DNA of 8,785 nt from Phycisphaerales bacterium (GTDB taxonomy: Bacteria; Planctomycetota; Phycisphaerae; Phycisphaerales; SM1A02), in the NCBI GenBank assembly GCA_029243925.1, contig JAQWRC010000357.1, positions 1 through 8,785 of the forward strand. Reading direction: 5' to 3'. The translations under genes were made by a program, and so were the position numbers. The notes under the pieces are model-generated. The model did no database searches, was not told the origin of the DNA, and saw only the letters and a program-made list of their open reading frames with translations. Each line of letters begins with the position of its first letter. The first letter of the stretch is position 1. Of this stretch, positions 1-6,154 are shown one piece after another.

Positions 1-23
1 CACTATGCCCGGGAGGTACTGGC

Positions 24-359
24 ATGAATGATGAACAGCAAAAGAAGGACTCGCACTTTGTCACCCACCTCAGCACCATTGAGCGCCAGGTCGGAGAACA
101 TGTTCTGGCTGCACTGGAAGATCCGGATGCCGTCGCCGTGCTGACGACGATCGCTTCGGGGATCCGCGCAGATCGCGTGGTCTCAATGCCACTCAGCAGT
201 GCGCAGGTCGCGGATATCAGCAGCGTACTCGCGCAAGCCCAGATCGAACCCGATGAGGAAACCGATGAGCCCACCATCGGATTCCACGTTGTCCTCGAAA
301 CGCCCGAGGAGTCGGACGACGATGATGCGCAAGGCACGCCCGAAGCGGATGCATCATGA
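24..359 (+). CDS. Hypothetical acidic 111-aa protein
   Basis: I do not recognise this protein. It is soluble-looking, with no signal peptide or membrane segment. The N-terminal two thirds (about residues 10-75) has a pattern that could form helices, including LAALEDPDAVAVLTTIASG at about 28-46. The C-terminal third is strongly acidic, with EPDEETDEP near 75-83 and a run of Glu/Asp from about 94 onward ending in a low-complexity tail, so it probably folds only in part. The ATG is well supported by GGGAGG at 11-16, seven bases upstream. Its TGA stop overlaps the ATG of the following Tat-leader frame (ATGA, 356-359), the usual sign of translational coupling, so it probably belongs to the same transcript as the isomerase downstream. 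It may be a partner or regulator of that enzyme, but nothing in the sequence shows this. The gene is fairly certain from its RBS and coupling; its function is unknown. Confidence 0.7.
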   Translation: MNDEQQKKDSHFVTHLSTIERQVGEHVLAALEDPDAVAVLTTIASGIRADRVVSMPLSSAQVADISSVLAQAQIEPDEETDEPTIGFHVVLETPEESDDDDAQGTPEADAS

Positions 360-463
360 ACACATCGTCTTCGGACCGCGAGACTGACCGGCGACGTTTC
401 CTGAAACATACTCTGGGCGCGTCGCTGGCGGCGCCCATCGCATTTCTCGCGCACGGCGGGTGA
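356..463 (+). CDS. Twin-arginine (Tat) leader, 35 codons, ended by an in-frame TGA ahead of the isomerase gene
   Basis: This short frame encodes a textbook Tat export signal. A polar N-region is followed by the DRRRFLK motif at residues 11-17 (consensus S/T-R-R-x-F-L-K) and a weakly hydrophobic core, HTLGASLAAPIAFLAHGG. It starts at an ATG overlapping the stop of the upstream gene, which argues that the start is real. It ends at TGA 461-463. The isomerase coding sequence follows in exactly the same frame, with no other stop between. From what I recall of planctomycetes, isomerase/epimerases of this type often carry a Tat leader. The simplest reading is therefore an originally exported enzyme whose leader was cut off by a point mutation, leaving a leader remnant plus a cytoplasmic enzyme. 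A sequencing error, stop readthrough, or a genuine separate small peptide are the alternatives. Confidence 0.6.
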   Translation: MNTSSSDRETDRRRFLKHTLGASLAAPIAFLAHGG

Positions 464-495
464 ACGCCGGTGCGCTCCACACCAATCGAATCTAT

Positions 496-500
496 GGAAG
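496..500 (+). promoter_or_regulatory. Ribosome binding site deciding the isomerase start
   Basis: GGAAG lies five bases before ATG 506. No comparable site precedes GTG 470 or ATG 494. This favours translation of the isomerase from ATG 506, independently of the Tat leader frame upstream. Confidence 0.45.
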
Positions 501-505
501 ACGGC

Positions 506-1333
506 ATGAGCACAGAAACGTGGTTTCGGATTTCACTCGCACAATGGTCACTGCATCGCATGCTTCGCGCAGATGAACTTGATCCCATGGACTTTCCCGC
601 ATTTACGCGCGAGAAGTTTGGAATCAATGCGGTTGAGTACGTCAACTCCTTCTATGGAGATCGAGTCGATGACGCCTCCTTTCCGGCTGAACTCCGCAAG
701 CGAGCCGAGGATGCAGGCGTGGAAAGCCTGCTCATCATGGTTGACGGAGCGGGGCCGCTTGGTGCGCCCGACCAGGCGATACGAGAACAAGCCGTTGCCA
801 ACCACAGAAAGTGGCTCGACATCGCAAAGGCGATCGGGTGCCACTCGATCCGTGTCAATGCCGTTTCAGAGGGGTCTCCAGACGAACAACTGGCTCTGTG
901 CGCCGCGGGAATGACCAGCCTGCTCGTTCACGCCGACGCCCTTGAAATGAATGTACTGATCGAAAATCACGGCGGAAACTCAAGCAATGGCGCCTGGCTG
1001 AGTTCGCTCATGCGAACGGTGGACAATCCAAGATTCGGTACATTGCCCGACTTCGGCAACTTCATGCTCGACTGGGACACGAAGGAACAATACGACCGCT
1101 ATCTCGGCATGACCGAACTGATGCCGTATGCAAAAGCAGTCAGTGCAAAGAGCCATTCCTTTGATGAGCAGGGAGATGAAACCGGCACCGACTACAAACG
1201 CACATTGGGTATCGTCAAGGATGCCGGATACCGTGGTTGGATCGGAGTCGAATACGAAGGAAATGACCACGAGGAAATCCGTGGCGTTGAATACACCCGT
1301 GATCTGCTGCTGCGCTATGGCGGATCCTGCTGA
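506..1333 (+). CDS. Sugar phosphate isomerase/epimerase family TIM-barrel protein
   Basis: A 275-aa protein of the xylose-isomerase-like TIM-barrel superfamily (AP_endonuc_2 fold). It probably interconverts or epimerises a sugar or sugar derivative with a divalent metal. Visible landmarks are FRISLAQWSLHR near the N-terminus (about 7-18), GINAVEYVNSFY (39-50), GCHSIRVNA (111-119), LIENHGG (151-157), GTLPDFGN (178-185), SAKSHSFD (213-220) and GVEYEG (247-252). E153, D182, H217 and E249 match the Glu-Asp-His-Glu metal set of ketose 3-epimerases in order and spacing, so the catalytic site looks intact. Start: ATG 506 has GGAAG five bases upstream. GTG 470 and ATG 494 are in-frame alternatives, and the frame stays open back to TGA 463, beyond which lies the Tat leader. 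The MDR gene follows after 20 bases, so the two are probably one operon. The substrate cannot be told from sequence. Confidence 0.88.
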   Translation: MSTETWFRISLAQWSLHRMLRADELDPMDFPAFTREKFGINAVEYVNSFYGDRVDDASFPAELRKRAEDAGVESLLIMVDGAGPLGAPDQAIREQAVANHRKWLDIAKAIGCHSIRVNAVSEGSPDEQLALCAAGMTSLLVHADALEMNVLIENHGGNSSNGAWLSSLMRTVDNPRFGTLPDFGNFMLDWDTKEQYDRYLGMTELMPYAKAVSAKSHSFDEQGDETGTDYKRTLGIVKDAGYRGWIGVEYEGNDHEEIRGVEYTRDLLLRYGGSC

Positions 1334-1353
1334 CTTTCAGGGAGAGTGACCCG

Positions 1354-2382
1354 ATGCGTGCGATCACCATTACAGCCCAAGGCGATCCCGTAACACCGAA
1401 CGTTGCGGTCGTTGATGACTGGCCGGAACCCGCTCCAGCCGCCGGAGAGGTGTTGGTTCGCACTGAAGCCAGCGCACTGAACCATCTTGACCTCTGGGTG
1501 GGCCGTGGGCTGCCTGGAATCGATACCTATCCTCGCATCGGCGGAAGCGATGGCTGCGGACGGGTTGAAGCCGTGGGAGATGGTGTCGATGAACATTGGA
1601 TCGGCCGACGCGTGGTCCTCAACGCCGCTGTCCCCCAAGCTGATCCGCCGCATCCAGATCATTCCCCCGCCGCTGCCCACCTTCACATGCTGGGCGAAGC
1701 GGGTCCAGGAACACATCAAGCCATGTTCACCGCACCGGCAGCCAACGTGCTGGACGTCGGAGACGCCGATCCGGTCGAAGCAGCGGCCTTTGCCCTGTCT
1801 TCCTTGACCGCCTGGAGAATGATCGCGACAAAAGCAGGTGTCCAAGCAGGACAGACCGTACTGGTTACCGGTATCGGTGGCGGCGTTGCACTCTCCAGTC
1901 TGGCCATTCTCAAATGGCTGGGTTGCACCGTCTTGGTGACGTCCCGCCACCAGTGGAAACTTGACCGTGCCATTGAGCTTGGAGCTGACGATGGCGTGCT
2001 CGATACCGGAGAAGACTGGTCACGTTCCATGCGAGGGCTCACCGGGAAACGCGGCGTGCATGCCTGCATTGATTCAGTCGGGCAGGCCGTTCATGAGTCC
2101 TGCCTGAAATCACTTGCTCGAGGTGGCGTATTCGTCACCTGTGGATGTACGAGTGGACCTATGGCGACGACGGATCTTGCCCGCGTCTTCTGGAACCAGC
2201 TCTCAATCCTCGGCTCGACGATGGGCGATATGGATGAGTTCCGATCCATACTGACGCTCTTCACGGCCGGTCACCTGAAGCCCATCTTGGATTCCGTGCA
2301 TGATGTTGCAGATGCCCCCGCGGCGTGGGCCAGACTCGAATCAGGTGAGCAGTTCGGCAAGATCGCCCTGCAGTGGTCCTGA
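1354..2382 (+). CDS. MDR-superfamily NAD(P)-dependent oxidoreductase (quinone reductase / alcohol dehydrogenase-like)
   Basis: A 342-aa medium-chain dehydrogenase/reductase, full length for the family. The GroES-like N-terminal domain includes GEVLVRTEASALNHLDLW (31-48) and PRIGGSDGCGRVEAVG (60-75). The Rossmann domain carries TVLVTGIGGGVA (168-179) for NAD(P) binding. Where zinc alcohol dehydrogenases have Cys as first catalytic-zinc ligand, this protein has N43-H44-L45-D46, as in zinc-independent quinone oxidoreductases. The structural-zinc loop (about 90-112) has no cysteine at all and is rich in Pro, Ala and His. It therefore most likely works without zinc, reducing a quinone, enone or aldehyde, and is cytoplasmic. 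The start is supported by AGGGAGAG at 1339-1346. It lies 20 bases after the isomerase and is convergent with a membrane-protein gene 8 bases beyond its stop. Family assignment is firm; the substrate is unknown. Confidence 0.88.
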   Translation: MRAITITAQGDPVTPNVAVVDDWPEPAPAAGEVLVRTEASALNHLDLWVGRGLPGIDTYPRIGGSDGCGRVEAVGDGVDEHWIGRRVVLNAAVPQADPPHPDHSPAAAHLHMLGEAGPGTHQAMFTAPAANVLDVGDADPVEAAAFALSSLTAWRMIATKAGVQAGQTVLVTGIGGGVALSSLAILKWLGCTVLVTSRHQWKLDRAIELGADDGVLDTGEDWSRSMRGLTGKRGVHACIDSVGQAVHESCLKSLARGGVFVTCGCTSGPMATTDLARVFWNQLSILGSTMGDMDEFRSILTLFTAGHLKPILDSVHDVADAPAAWARLESGEQFGKIALQWS

Positions 2383-2390
2383 TCACCTCT

Positions 2391-2885
2391 TCAACGCGCT
2401 TGTCCAAACACGAGCTTCCAATGGCTCGTATTGAAAAGATACAGCAGCGTGATCGGATACAGCAGGAGCAAGATGCCCCAGGCCTCGAAATCAACCGGCT
2501 CAAGTAGCGACATGAATACGCACCAAACCATGCAGATGATGCTCCAGACGATGCTCAGCATGCGAGCCCAGCGTGACATCCGAAGCGTGCCGATGCCCAA
2601 AACGATCAATGCCAACGCAAGACTCCCGCTGACAAGACCATCCGGCAGGAAGTATGAATACGCCAGCTGGAATTCAATCCCGGCCTGATCGGCAAGTTGC
2701 GACACGTGCTCCGTAAAGAACTGGCGATTGCCTGCGGCTTCGAGACTCGAATCGATTGTCTGCATCGCTCGTGAAAGCCCAAGCCACCCGGACATGATCA
2801 CCGCAACGAGCATAAGCACGATCGTTCCGATCACGATATTCATGATCCCGATAGCTGTCATCCAGGGTGTTCGAGCACGTTCCAT
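2391..2885 (-). CDS. Small four-TM membrane protein, function unknown
   Basis: A 164-aa inner-membrane protein with four predicted TM segments at about residues 10-33, 83-101, 108-128 and 134-152. The roughly 45-residue stretch between TM1 and TM2 (about 37-80) is polar and probably extracytoplasmic. TM2 runs into GIGTLRMSRWARMLSI and TM4 is followed by LFNTSHWKLVFG. This resembles the many small planctomycete membrane proteins with a 'GIGLL-LR-WGR' loop and a 'W-x-x-x-F' tail, but I know no function for them. Start: ATG 2885 begins the protein just ahead of TM1. TTG 2894, three codons earlier, has a better ribosome site (GAGG, the complement of 2901-2904, spacing 6). The frame remains open further upstream to 3071, but that extension is hydrophilic, cysteine-rich and overlaps the divergent gene, so I exclude it. 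The gene converges on the MDR gene with 8 bases between stops. Confidence 0.75.
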   Translation of the reverse strand: MERARTPWMTAIGIMNIVIGTIVLMLVAVIMSGWLGLSRAMQTIDSSLEAAGNRQFFTEHVSQLADQAGIEFQLAYSYFLPDGLVSGSLALALIVLGIGTLRMSRWARMLSIVWSIICMVWCVFMSLLEPVDFEAWGILLLLYPITLLYLFNTSHWKLVFGQAR

Positions 2886-2928
2886 GCCGTTCAAATCGAT
2901 CCTCGCTCCATCTTCGGAGGAGTGGAAG

Positions 2929-2940
2929 AATACAGGTATT
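2929..2940. repeat. Inverted repeat AATAC-AG-GTATT in a divergent intergenic region
   Basis: A perfect 5-2-5 palindromic motif, AATACAGGTATT, lies 44 bases upstream of the minus-strand membrane-protein ATG and 70 bases upstream of the plus-strand amidohydrolase ATG. Its position suits a binding site for a dimeric regulator of one or both genes. It is short enough to occur by chance, and I cannot assign it to a known regulator. Confidence 0.3.
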
Positions 2941-2977
2941 TCCACCTCCGTGTCACTGAGGCGACGATAGGCAGTTG

Positions 2978-2993
2978 CGTTGTACGCACAACG
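2978..2993. repeat. Inverted repeat CGTTGT-ACGC-ACAACG upstream of the amidohydrolase
   Basis: A perfect 6-4-6 inverted repeat, CGTTGTACGCACAACG, ends 17 bases before ATG 3011. It could be an operator near the amidohydrolase promoter, or a small hairpin in its 5' leader. No T-run follows, so it is not a terminator. It also overlaps TTG 2975, an unlikely upstream start of the same frame. Confidence 0.35.
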
Positions 2994-3010
2994 GGGTACG
3001 CTGCAAATAC

Positions 3011-4246
3011 ATGAAAAACGCAACTGCACATGACATTCATGCACCATGGTGGAACGCCGTATCCCACTCAATCGCCGAAGCGGAAAAAAACATGATCGCC
3101 TTCAGACGTGATCTCCATCGGCACCCCGAAGCATCCGGCGAGGAGTATCGCACCACCCTTCGGGTCGTTGAAACGATGCGGACGGCGGGGATCGAACCAG
3201 TGCTGCTTGAGGATGACCGGGGTCTGCTGCTCGATATAGATCTTGGGGCGCCAAAGGGCCAGTACATCGCGATCCGTGCGGATCTGGATTGCGTTCAGAT
3301 TCAAGACCAGAAATCAACCGATTGGCGCTCTGCAAACGATGGGCTTTGCCACGCCTGTGGACATGATGCCCATACGACCATGGCGCTCCATGCCGCGATG
3401 GCGATGCATGAACATGTCGAAGCACTTCGCCTGCTCGGTTCGGAAGCCAACATTCGATTCATCTTTCAACCGGCTGAAGAGGATGGCACCGGCGCGCAAG
3501 ACATGATCAGGCAGCATGCCGTTGAGGGTGTACGAAGTATTCTCGCCGTGCATGTCGACCCTTACCTTGAATGCGGCAGCATCGGATTGAAGGCCGGGCC
3601 CATCACGGCCAACTGCGTTTCATTCCGCATCATCGTCAATGGAGACGGCGGGCATTCCGCTCGTCCCTACCAAAGCATCGATCCAATTCCCGCAGCAGTG
3701 AACATGGTTTCACTGATGTACCAGCTCTGCCCACGAAGCATGGACAGCCGCTACCCACTGGCCTTGACCGTGACGTCACTGCATGCGGGCAAGGCGCATA
3801 ATGCGATTCCCGATACAGCTGAAATTTGTGGGACACTTCGGACATCACGTGACGTCGACCAACTTCAGGTTCAGAAGATGTTGACCGAAGTCGTGCGTGG
3901 CATCTCCGCCACCACGGGGTGCACTTCAAAGGTAGAATTCCCCCATTCGTCACCAGCAACGAACAACGACATCGAGGTGGTGGAACGCATGTGGCAAGCA
4001 GCTGAGGATGTGGTCGGCCGAGAACACGTCCAGCTCATTGAAATGCCCAGCCTTGGTGGCGAGGACTTCGCGTATTACCAGAAGGTCGTCCCAGGTGCCA
4101 TGGCCCGACTTGGCGCAGCCTTTCAGGATCCAAATGCCCGCCATCCACTGCACTCTCCACACTTTGATTTCAATGAAGCCGCCCTGGTCGTCGGAACCCG
4201 ATTTCTAGCTCGTACTGCTTTGTGTTCAGCCGTGATCCCGGCGTAG
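3011..4246 (+). CDS. M20D-family amidohydrolase (N-acyl amino acid / peptidase M20 type)
   Basis: A 411-aa metal-dependent amidohydrolase of the M20D group (IAA-amino acid, hippurate and N-acyl amino acid hydrolases), full length. It hydrolyses an amide bond between an acyl group and an amino acid. Landmarks are FRRDLHRHPE (31-40), IAIRADLD (86-93), the metal site CHACGHDAHT (113-122, with C116 and H118), FQPAEEDGTGA (152-162, with E156/E157), AVHV (179-182, H181), the dimerisation-domain GDGGHSARPY (211-220), SLGGEDFAYY (347-356) and HSPHFDF (381-387). All expected ligands are present. Oddities are C94 and VQI where the family usually reads A-LPI, and C113 where Met is usual. No signal peptide, so probably cytoplasmic. 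ATG 3011 gives the usual short lead-in; its ribosome site is weak, and TTG 2975 is a less likely start. A carboxylate-amine ligase follows in the same direction after 50 bases. The exact substrate is unknown. Confidence 0.92.
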   Translation: MKNATAHDIHAPWWNAVSHSIAEAEKNMIAFRRDLHRHPEASGEEYRTTLRVVETMRTAGIEPVLLEDDRGLLLDIDLGAPKGQYIAIRADLDCVQIQDQKSTDWRSANDGLCHACGHDAHTTMALHAAMAMHEHVEALRLLGSEANIRFIFQPAEEDGTGAQDMIRQHAVEGVRSILAVHVDPYLECGSIGLKAGPITANCVSFRIIVNGDGGHSARPYQSIDPIPAAVNMVSLMYQLCPRSMDSRYPLALTVTSLHAGKAHNAIPDTAEICGTLRTSRDVDQLQVQKMLTEVVRGISATTGCTSKVEFPHSSPATNNDIEVVERMWQAAEDVVGREHVQLIEMPSLGGEDFAYYQKVVPGAMARLGAAFQDPNARHPLHSPHFDFNEAALVVGTRFLARTALCSAVIPA

Positions 4247-4296
4247 CTGCTTCGTGTACAGTGCGGCCATTCCCCTTTCTCCAAGGCAGATGAACC

Positions 4297-5433
4297 ATGC
4301 CGCGTAAATTCATTCCATCGCCTGAACACACCATCGGTGTCGAGATCGAGCTTGGTCTCATTGATCGCAACACCCTTGAGCTCTCAAACAAGATCGACTG
4401 CATACTTGATGCCTGTCCGGAAAAATGGAATGACGCCGTCAAGCATGAGTTCATGCAGTCCTACTGCGAGTTCAATACCGGAGTATGCAATACCGTCGAA
4501 GATGTCCGCGCGGACTTTGCCGAGAAGTTCAAATGGGGATACGACATTGCAGAAGCGAATGGGCAGACATTTCTCTGGAGTGGCACGCACCCATCCAGCA
4601 ACTGGGGCGATCAACTGCTTTCTCCCGGAGAGCGATACGAATGGCTCATGCAGACCATGCAGTATGTCGCACGACGACTTGTCGTCTTCGGCCTCCACGT
4701 GCACATCGGTGTCGACAGCGGTGACAAGGCCATCCAGATGGGCGACCGATTGCTGCGCCATCTTCCGACTCTCTTGGCCCTCTCCTCCAACTCCCCCCAC
4801 TGGGGCGGAATTGATACTGGGCTGAGCTCCTACAGATCAAAACTGATGGAGTCGCTGCCCACGGCCGGCCAGCCGGAAACGCTTCGGAACTGGTCGGAAT
4901 ACAACTGGCTCATCGAGCACCTCATGTCGACGGGCTTCATCCACACCGCGCAGGAAATCTGGTGGGATGTTCGACCGTGTCCACACTTCGGAACAATCGA
5001 ATTGCGGATCATGGACACGCCCATCTGTATGAAGCACCTCCTGGGACTGGTTGCAGTCGTCCAATGCATCGTGGCCGGCATCTCCGAGGATATCGATCGC
5101 GGTGCCTACCTCTACGATTCACATCCCATGATCGCACGCCAGAACAAATGGCAGGCGGCGCGCTACGGGATGGAAGCCAACTTCGTCGACTTCGACACGA
5201 TGCTGGCCGTGCCCGCAAGACAAGTCGCACGGCGCCTCGTGGATCACTGCGCTCCATGGGCTGATCGGCTCGGGTGTGCAAAGGAACTGGGCTACCTCGA
5301 TGGCATCATTGAGCACGGTTCCGGAGCCGCTGTACAAAAGAAGACGTACCGCAAGACGAGCGACATGAAGCAGGTCGTTCAGTCCGTACTGGATGCCACG
5401 GGCAAACCATGGGAACCGATTGCAGACGACTGA
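4297..5433 (+). CDS. ybdK: Carboxylate-amine ligase, YbdK / glutamate-cysteine ligase type 2 family
   Basis: A 378-aa ATP-dependent ligase of the GCS2 family, close in length to E. coli YbdK (about 372 aa). Such enzymes join a carboxylate (classically the gamma-carboxyl of glutamate) to an amine through an acyl-phosphate. YbdK itself has only weak glutamate-cysteine ligase activity and its natural substrate is uncertain. Landmarks are GVEIELGLID (14-23; E16 and E18 probable Mg-ATP ligands), EFMQSYCEFNTGVC (51-64), SGTHPSSNW (95-103), FGLHVHIG (131-138), ALSSNSPHWGGIDTGLSSYR (161-180) and WDVRPCPHFGTIELRIMDTP (223-242). All the core blocks I can compare with E. coli YbdK are kept, so the enzyme should be active. 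Cytoplasmic. The start has AAGG at 4283-4286, ten bases upstream. It lies 50 bases after the amidohydrolase, so co-transcription is likely, and its stop is 4 bases from the convergent tmk. Confidence 0.9.
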   Translation: MPRKFIPSPEHTIGVEIELGLIDRNTLELSNKIDCILDACPEKWNDAVKHEFMQSYCEFNTGVCNTVEDVRADFAEKFKWGYDIAEANGQTFLWSGTHPSSNWGDQLLSPGERYEWLMQTMQYVARRLVVFGLHVHIGVDSGDKAIQMGDRLLRHLPTLLALSSNSPHWGGIDTGLSSYRSKLMESLPTAGQPETLRNWSEYNWLIEHLMSTGFIHTAQEIWWDVRPCPHFGTIELRIMDTPICMKHLLGLVAVVQCIVAGISEDIDRGAYLYDSHPMIARQNKWQAARYGMEANFVDFDTMLAVPARQVARRLVDHCAPWADRLGCAKELGYLDGIIEHGSGAAVQKKTYRKTSDMKQVVQSVLDATGKPWEPIADD

Positions 5434-5437
5434 TCCA

Positions 5438-6088
5438 TTACACGGATGCAGCGGATTGGATCCACGTTTCAAGAGATTTCAGCAGCACTTCGAAAACCGA
5501 GTCCTCATCCGCAGAAGCATCGATGAGGATCGTGCGCTCGGGGTCGGATCTGGCCTGCTCGAGATAACCGCGGCGAACCTGCTCGTGATACGACACGCCC
5601 TTGCTCTCAATGCGATCAGGAGATGTATCACGACGGGAAGCGGCAACTGCTTCATCCACATCGAAGATGACAAGGCAATCCGGCCATCTCCCCGCAACAG
5701 CGATGTCAGCGACGACGCGAATCGCGTCGTCACCAAGTCCGCCTGCCATGCCTTGATACGCCAACGTCGAAGAAATGAAACGGTCGGCAAGAACCAGTTC
5801 GCCACGTTCCAATGACGGCTCTATGCGCTCCTGAACCAGTTGGCTTCGACTGGCCATGTACAGGAGCAACTCGCATTGCACGGTCATTTCGATGTTCTTG
5901 GAATCCAGCAGAATGTCGCGGACCTGCTCTCCGATGGAGGTGCCGCCGGGTTCTCGCACTGGCTGCACCGCAACGCCATTGGCTTCACACCATGCGACAA
6001 ATCGGTGGAACTGGGTTGTCTTCCCAGAGCCGTCCGGGCCATCAAATACGATAAAGCGGCCAGAGAGATGATGTGCCCAATCAGTCAT
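5438..6088 (-). CDS. tmk: Thymidylate kinase
   Basis: A 216-aa thymidylate kinase, which phosphorylates dTMP to dTDP with ATP in the pathway to dTTP; cytoplasmic and normally essential. It has the P-loop FDGPDGSGKTT (15-25), REPGGT (45-50) at the dTMP site, the ADRFISSTLAYQG block (101-113) with the conserved Asp-Arg pair, and a LID region around DTSPDRIESKG (154-164) whose DRIE matches the family. Length is typical. I chose ATG 6088 because it gives the usual lead into the first beta strand. Only AGG, three bases upstream, resembles a ribosome site. ATGs at 6100 and 6148 are in frame but add residues that look like translated leader. The gene is divergent from the CxxC membrane protein and convergent with ybdK (4-base gap). 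Confidence 0.94.
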   Translation of the reverse strand: MTDWAHHLSGRFIVFDGPDGSGKTTQFHRFVAWCEANGVAVQPVREPGGTSIGEQVRDILLDSKNIEMTVQCELLLYMASRSQLVQERIEPSLERGELVLADRFISSTLAYQGMAGGLGDDAIRVVADIAVAGRWPDCLVIFDVDEAVAASRRDTSPDRIESKGVSYHEQVRRGYLEQARSDPERTILIDASADEDSVFEVLLKSLETWIQSAASV

Positions 6089-6117
6089 AGGCCTGATCAT
6101 CGGAGAGTCGGCACCAG

Positions 6118-6148
6118 TTGGCAAGCCCACTGCTGGCTCCCGTACCAT
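6118..6148 (+). promoter_or_regulatory. Candidate promoter (weak) for a leaderless transcript
   Basis: TTGGCA (6118-6123) and TACCAT (6143-6148) resemble -35 and -10 boxes, but the spacing is 19 bases, longer than ideal. Transcription would begin about 7 bases after the -10 box, at or next to ATG 6155. That would make the message leaderless and explain why no Shine-Dalgarno site precedes that ATG. It is speculative. Confidence 0.2.
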
Positions 6149-6154
6149 TCAAGA

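Noticed and set aside
461..483. TGA 461-463 as a selenocysteine codon, with a small hairpin GGTG (469-472) / CACC (480-483) as a SECIS
   Set aside because: The stem is only four base pairs with a seven-base loop and lacks the bacterial SECIS form. The codon lies at a signal/mature junction where selenocysteine would have no role.
217..645. Minus-strand 142-codon frame across the acidic protein, Tat leader and isomerase start
   Set aside because: Arg/Ser-rich translation without motifs, opposite three supported plus-strand features. Taken as a shadow.
1315..1950. Long minus-strand open frame (211 codons) opposite the MDR gene
   Set aside because: It is the antisense of a clearly conserved MDR coding sequence, its translation is rich in Cys, His, Gln and Gly with no recognisable motif, and it crosses the isomerase/MDR junction. 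It is a shadow frame.
2886..3071. N-terminal extension of the four-TM protein
   Set aside because: The extra 62 residues are hydrophilic and Cys-rich, overlap the amidohydrolase start and both inverted repeats, and come before a natural membrane-protein start.
5840..6154. N-terminal extension of the CxxC protein frame
   Set aside because: The added residues are antisense to the conserved N-terminal half of tmk, including the P-loop, and contain no signal or domain of their own.
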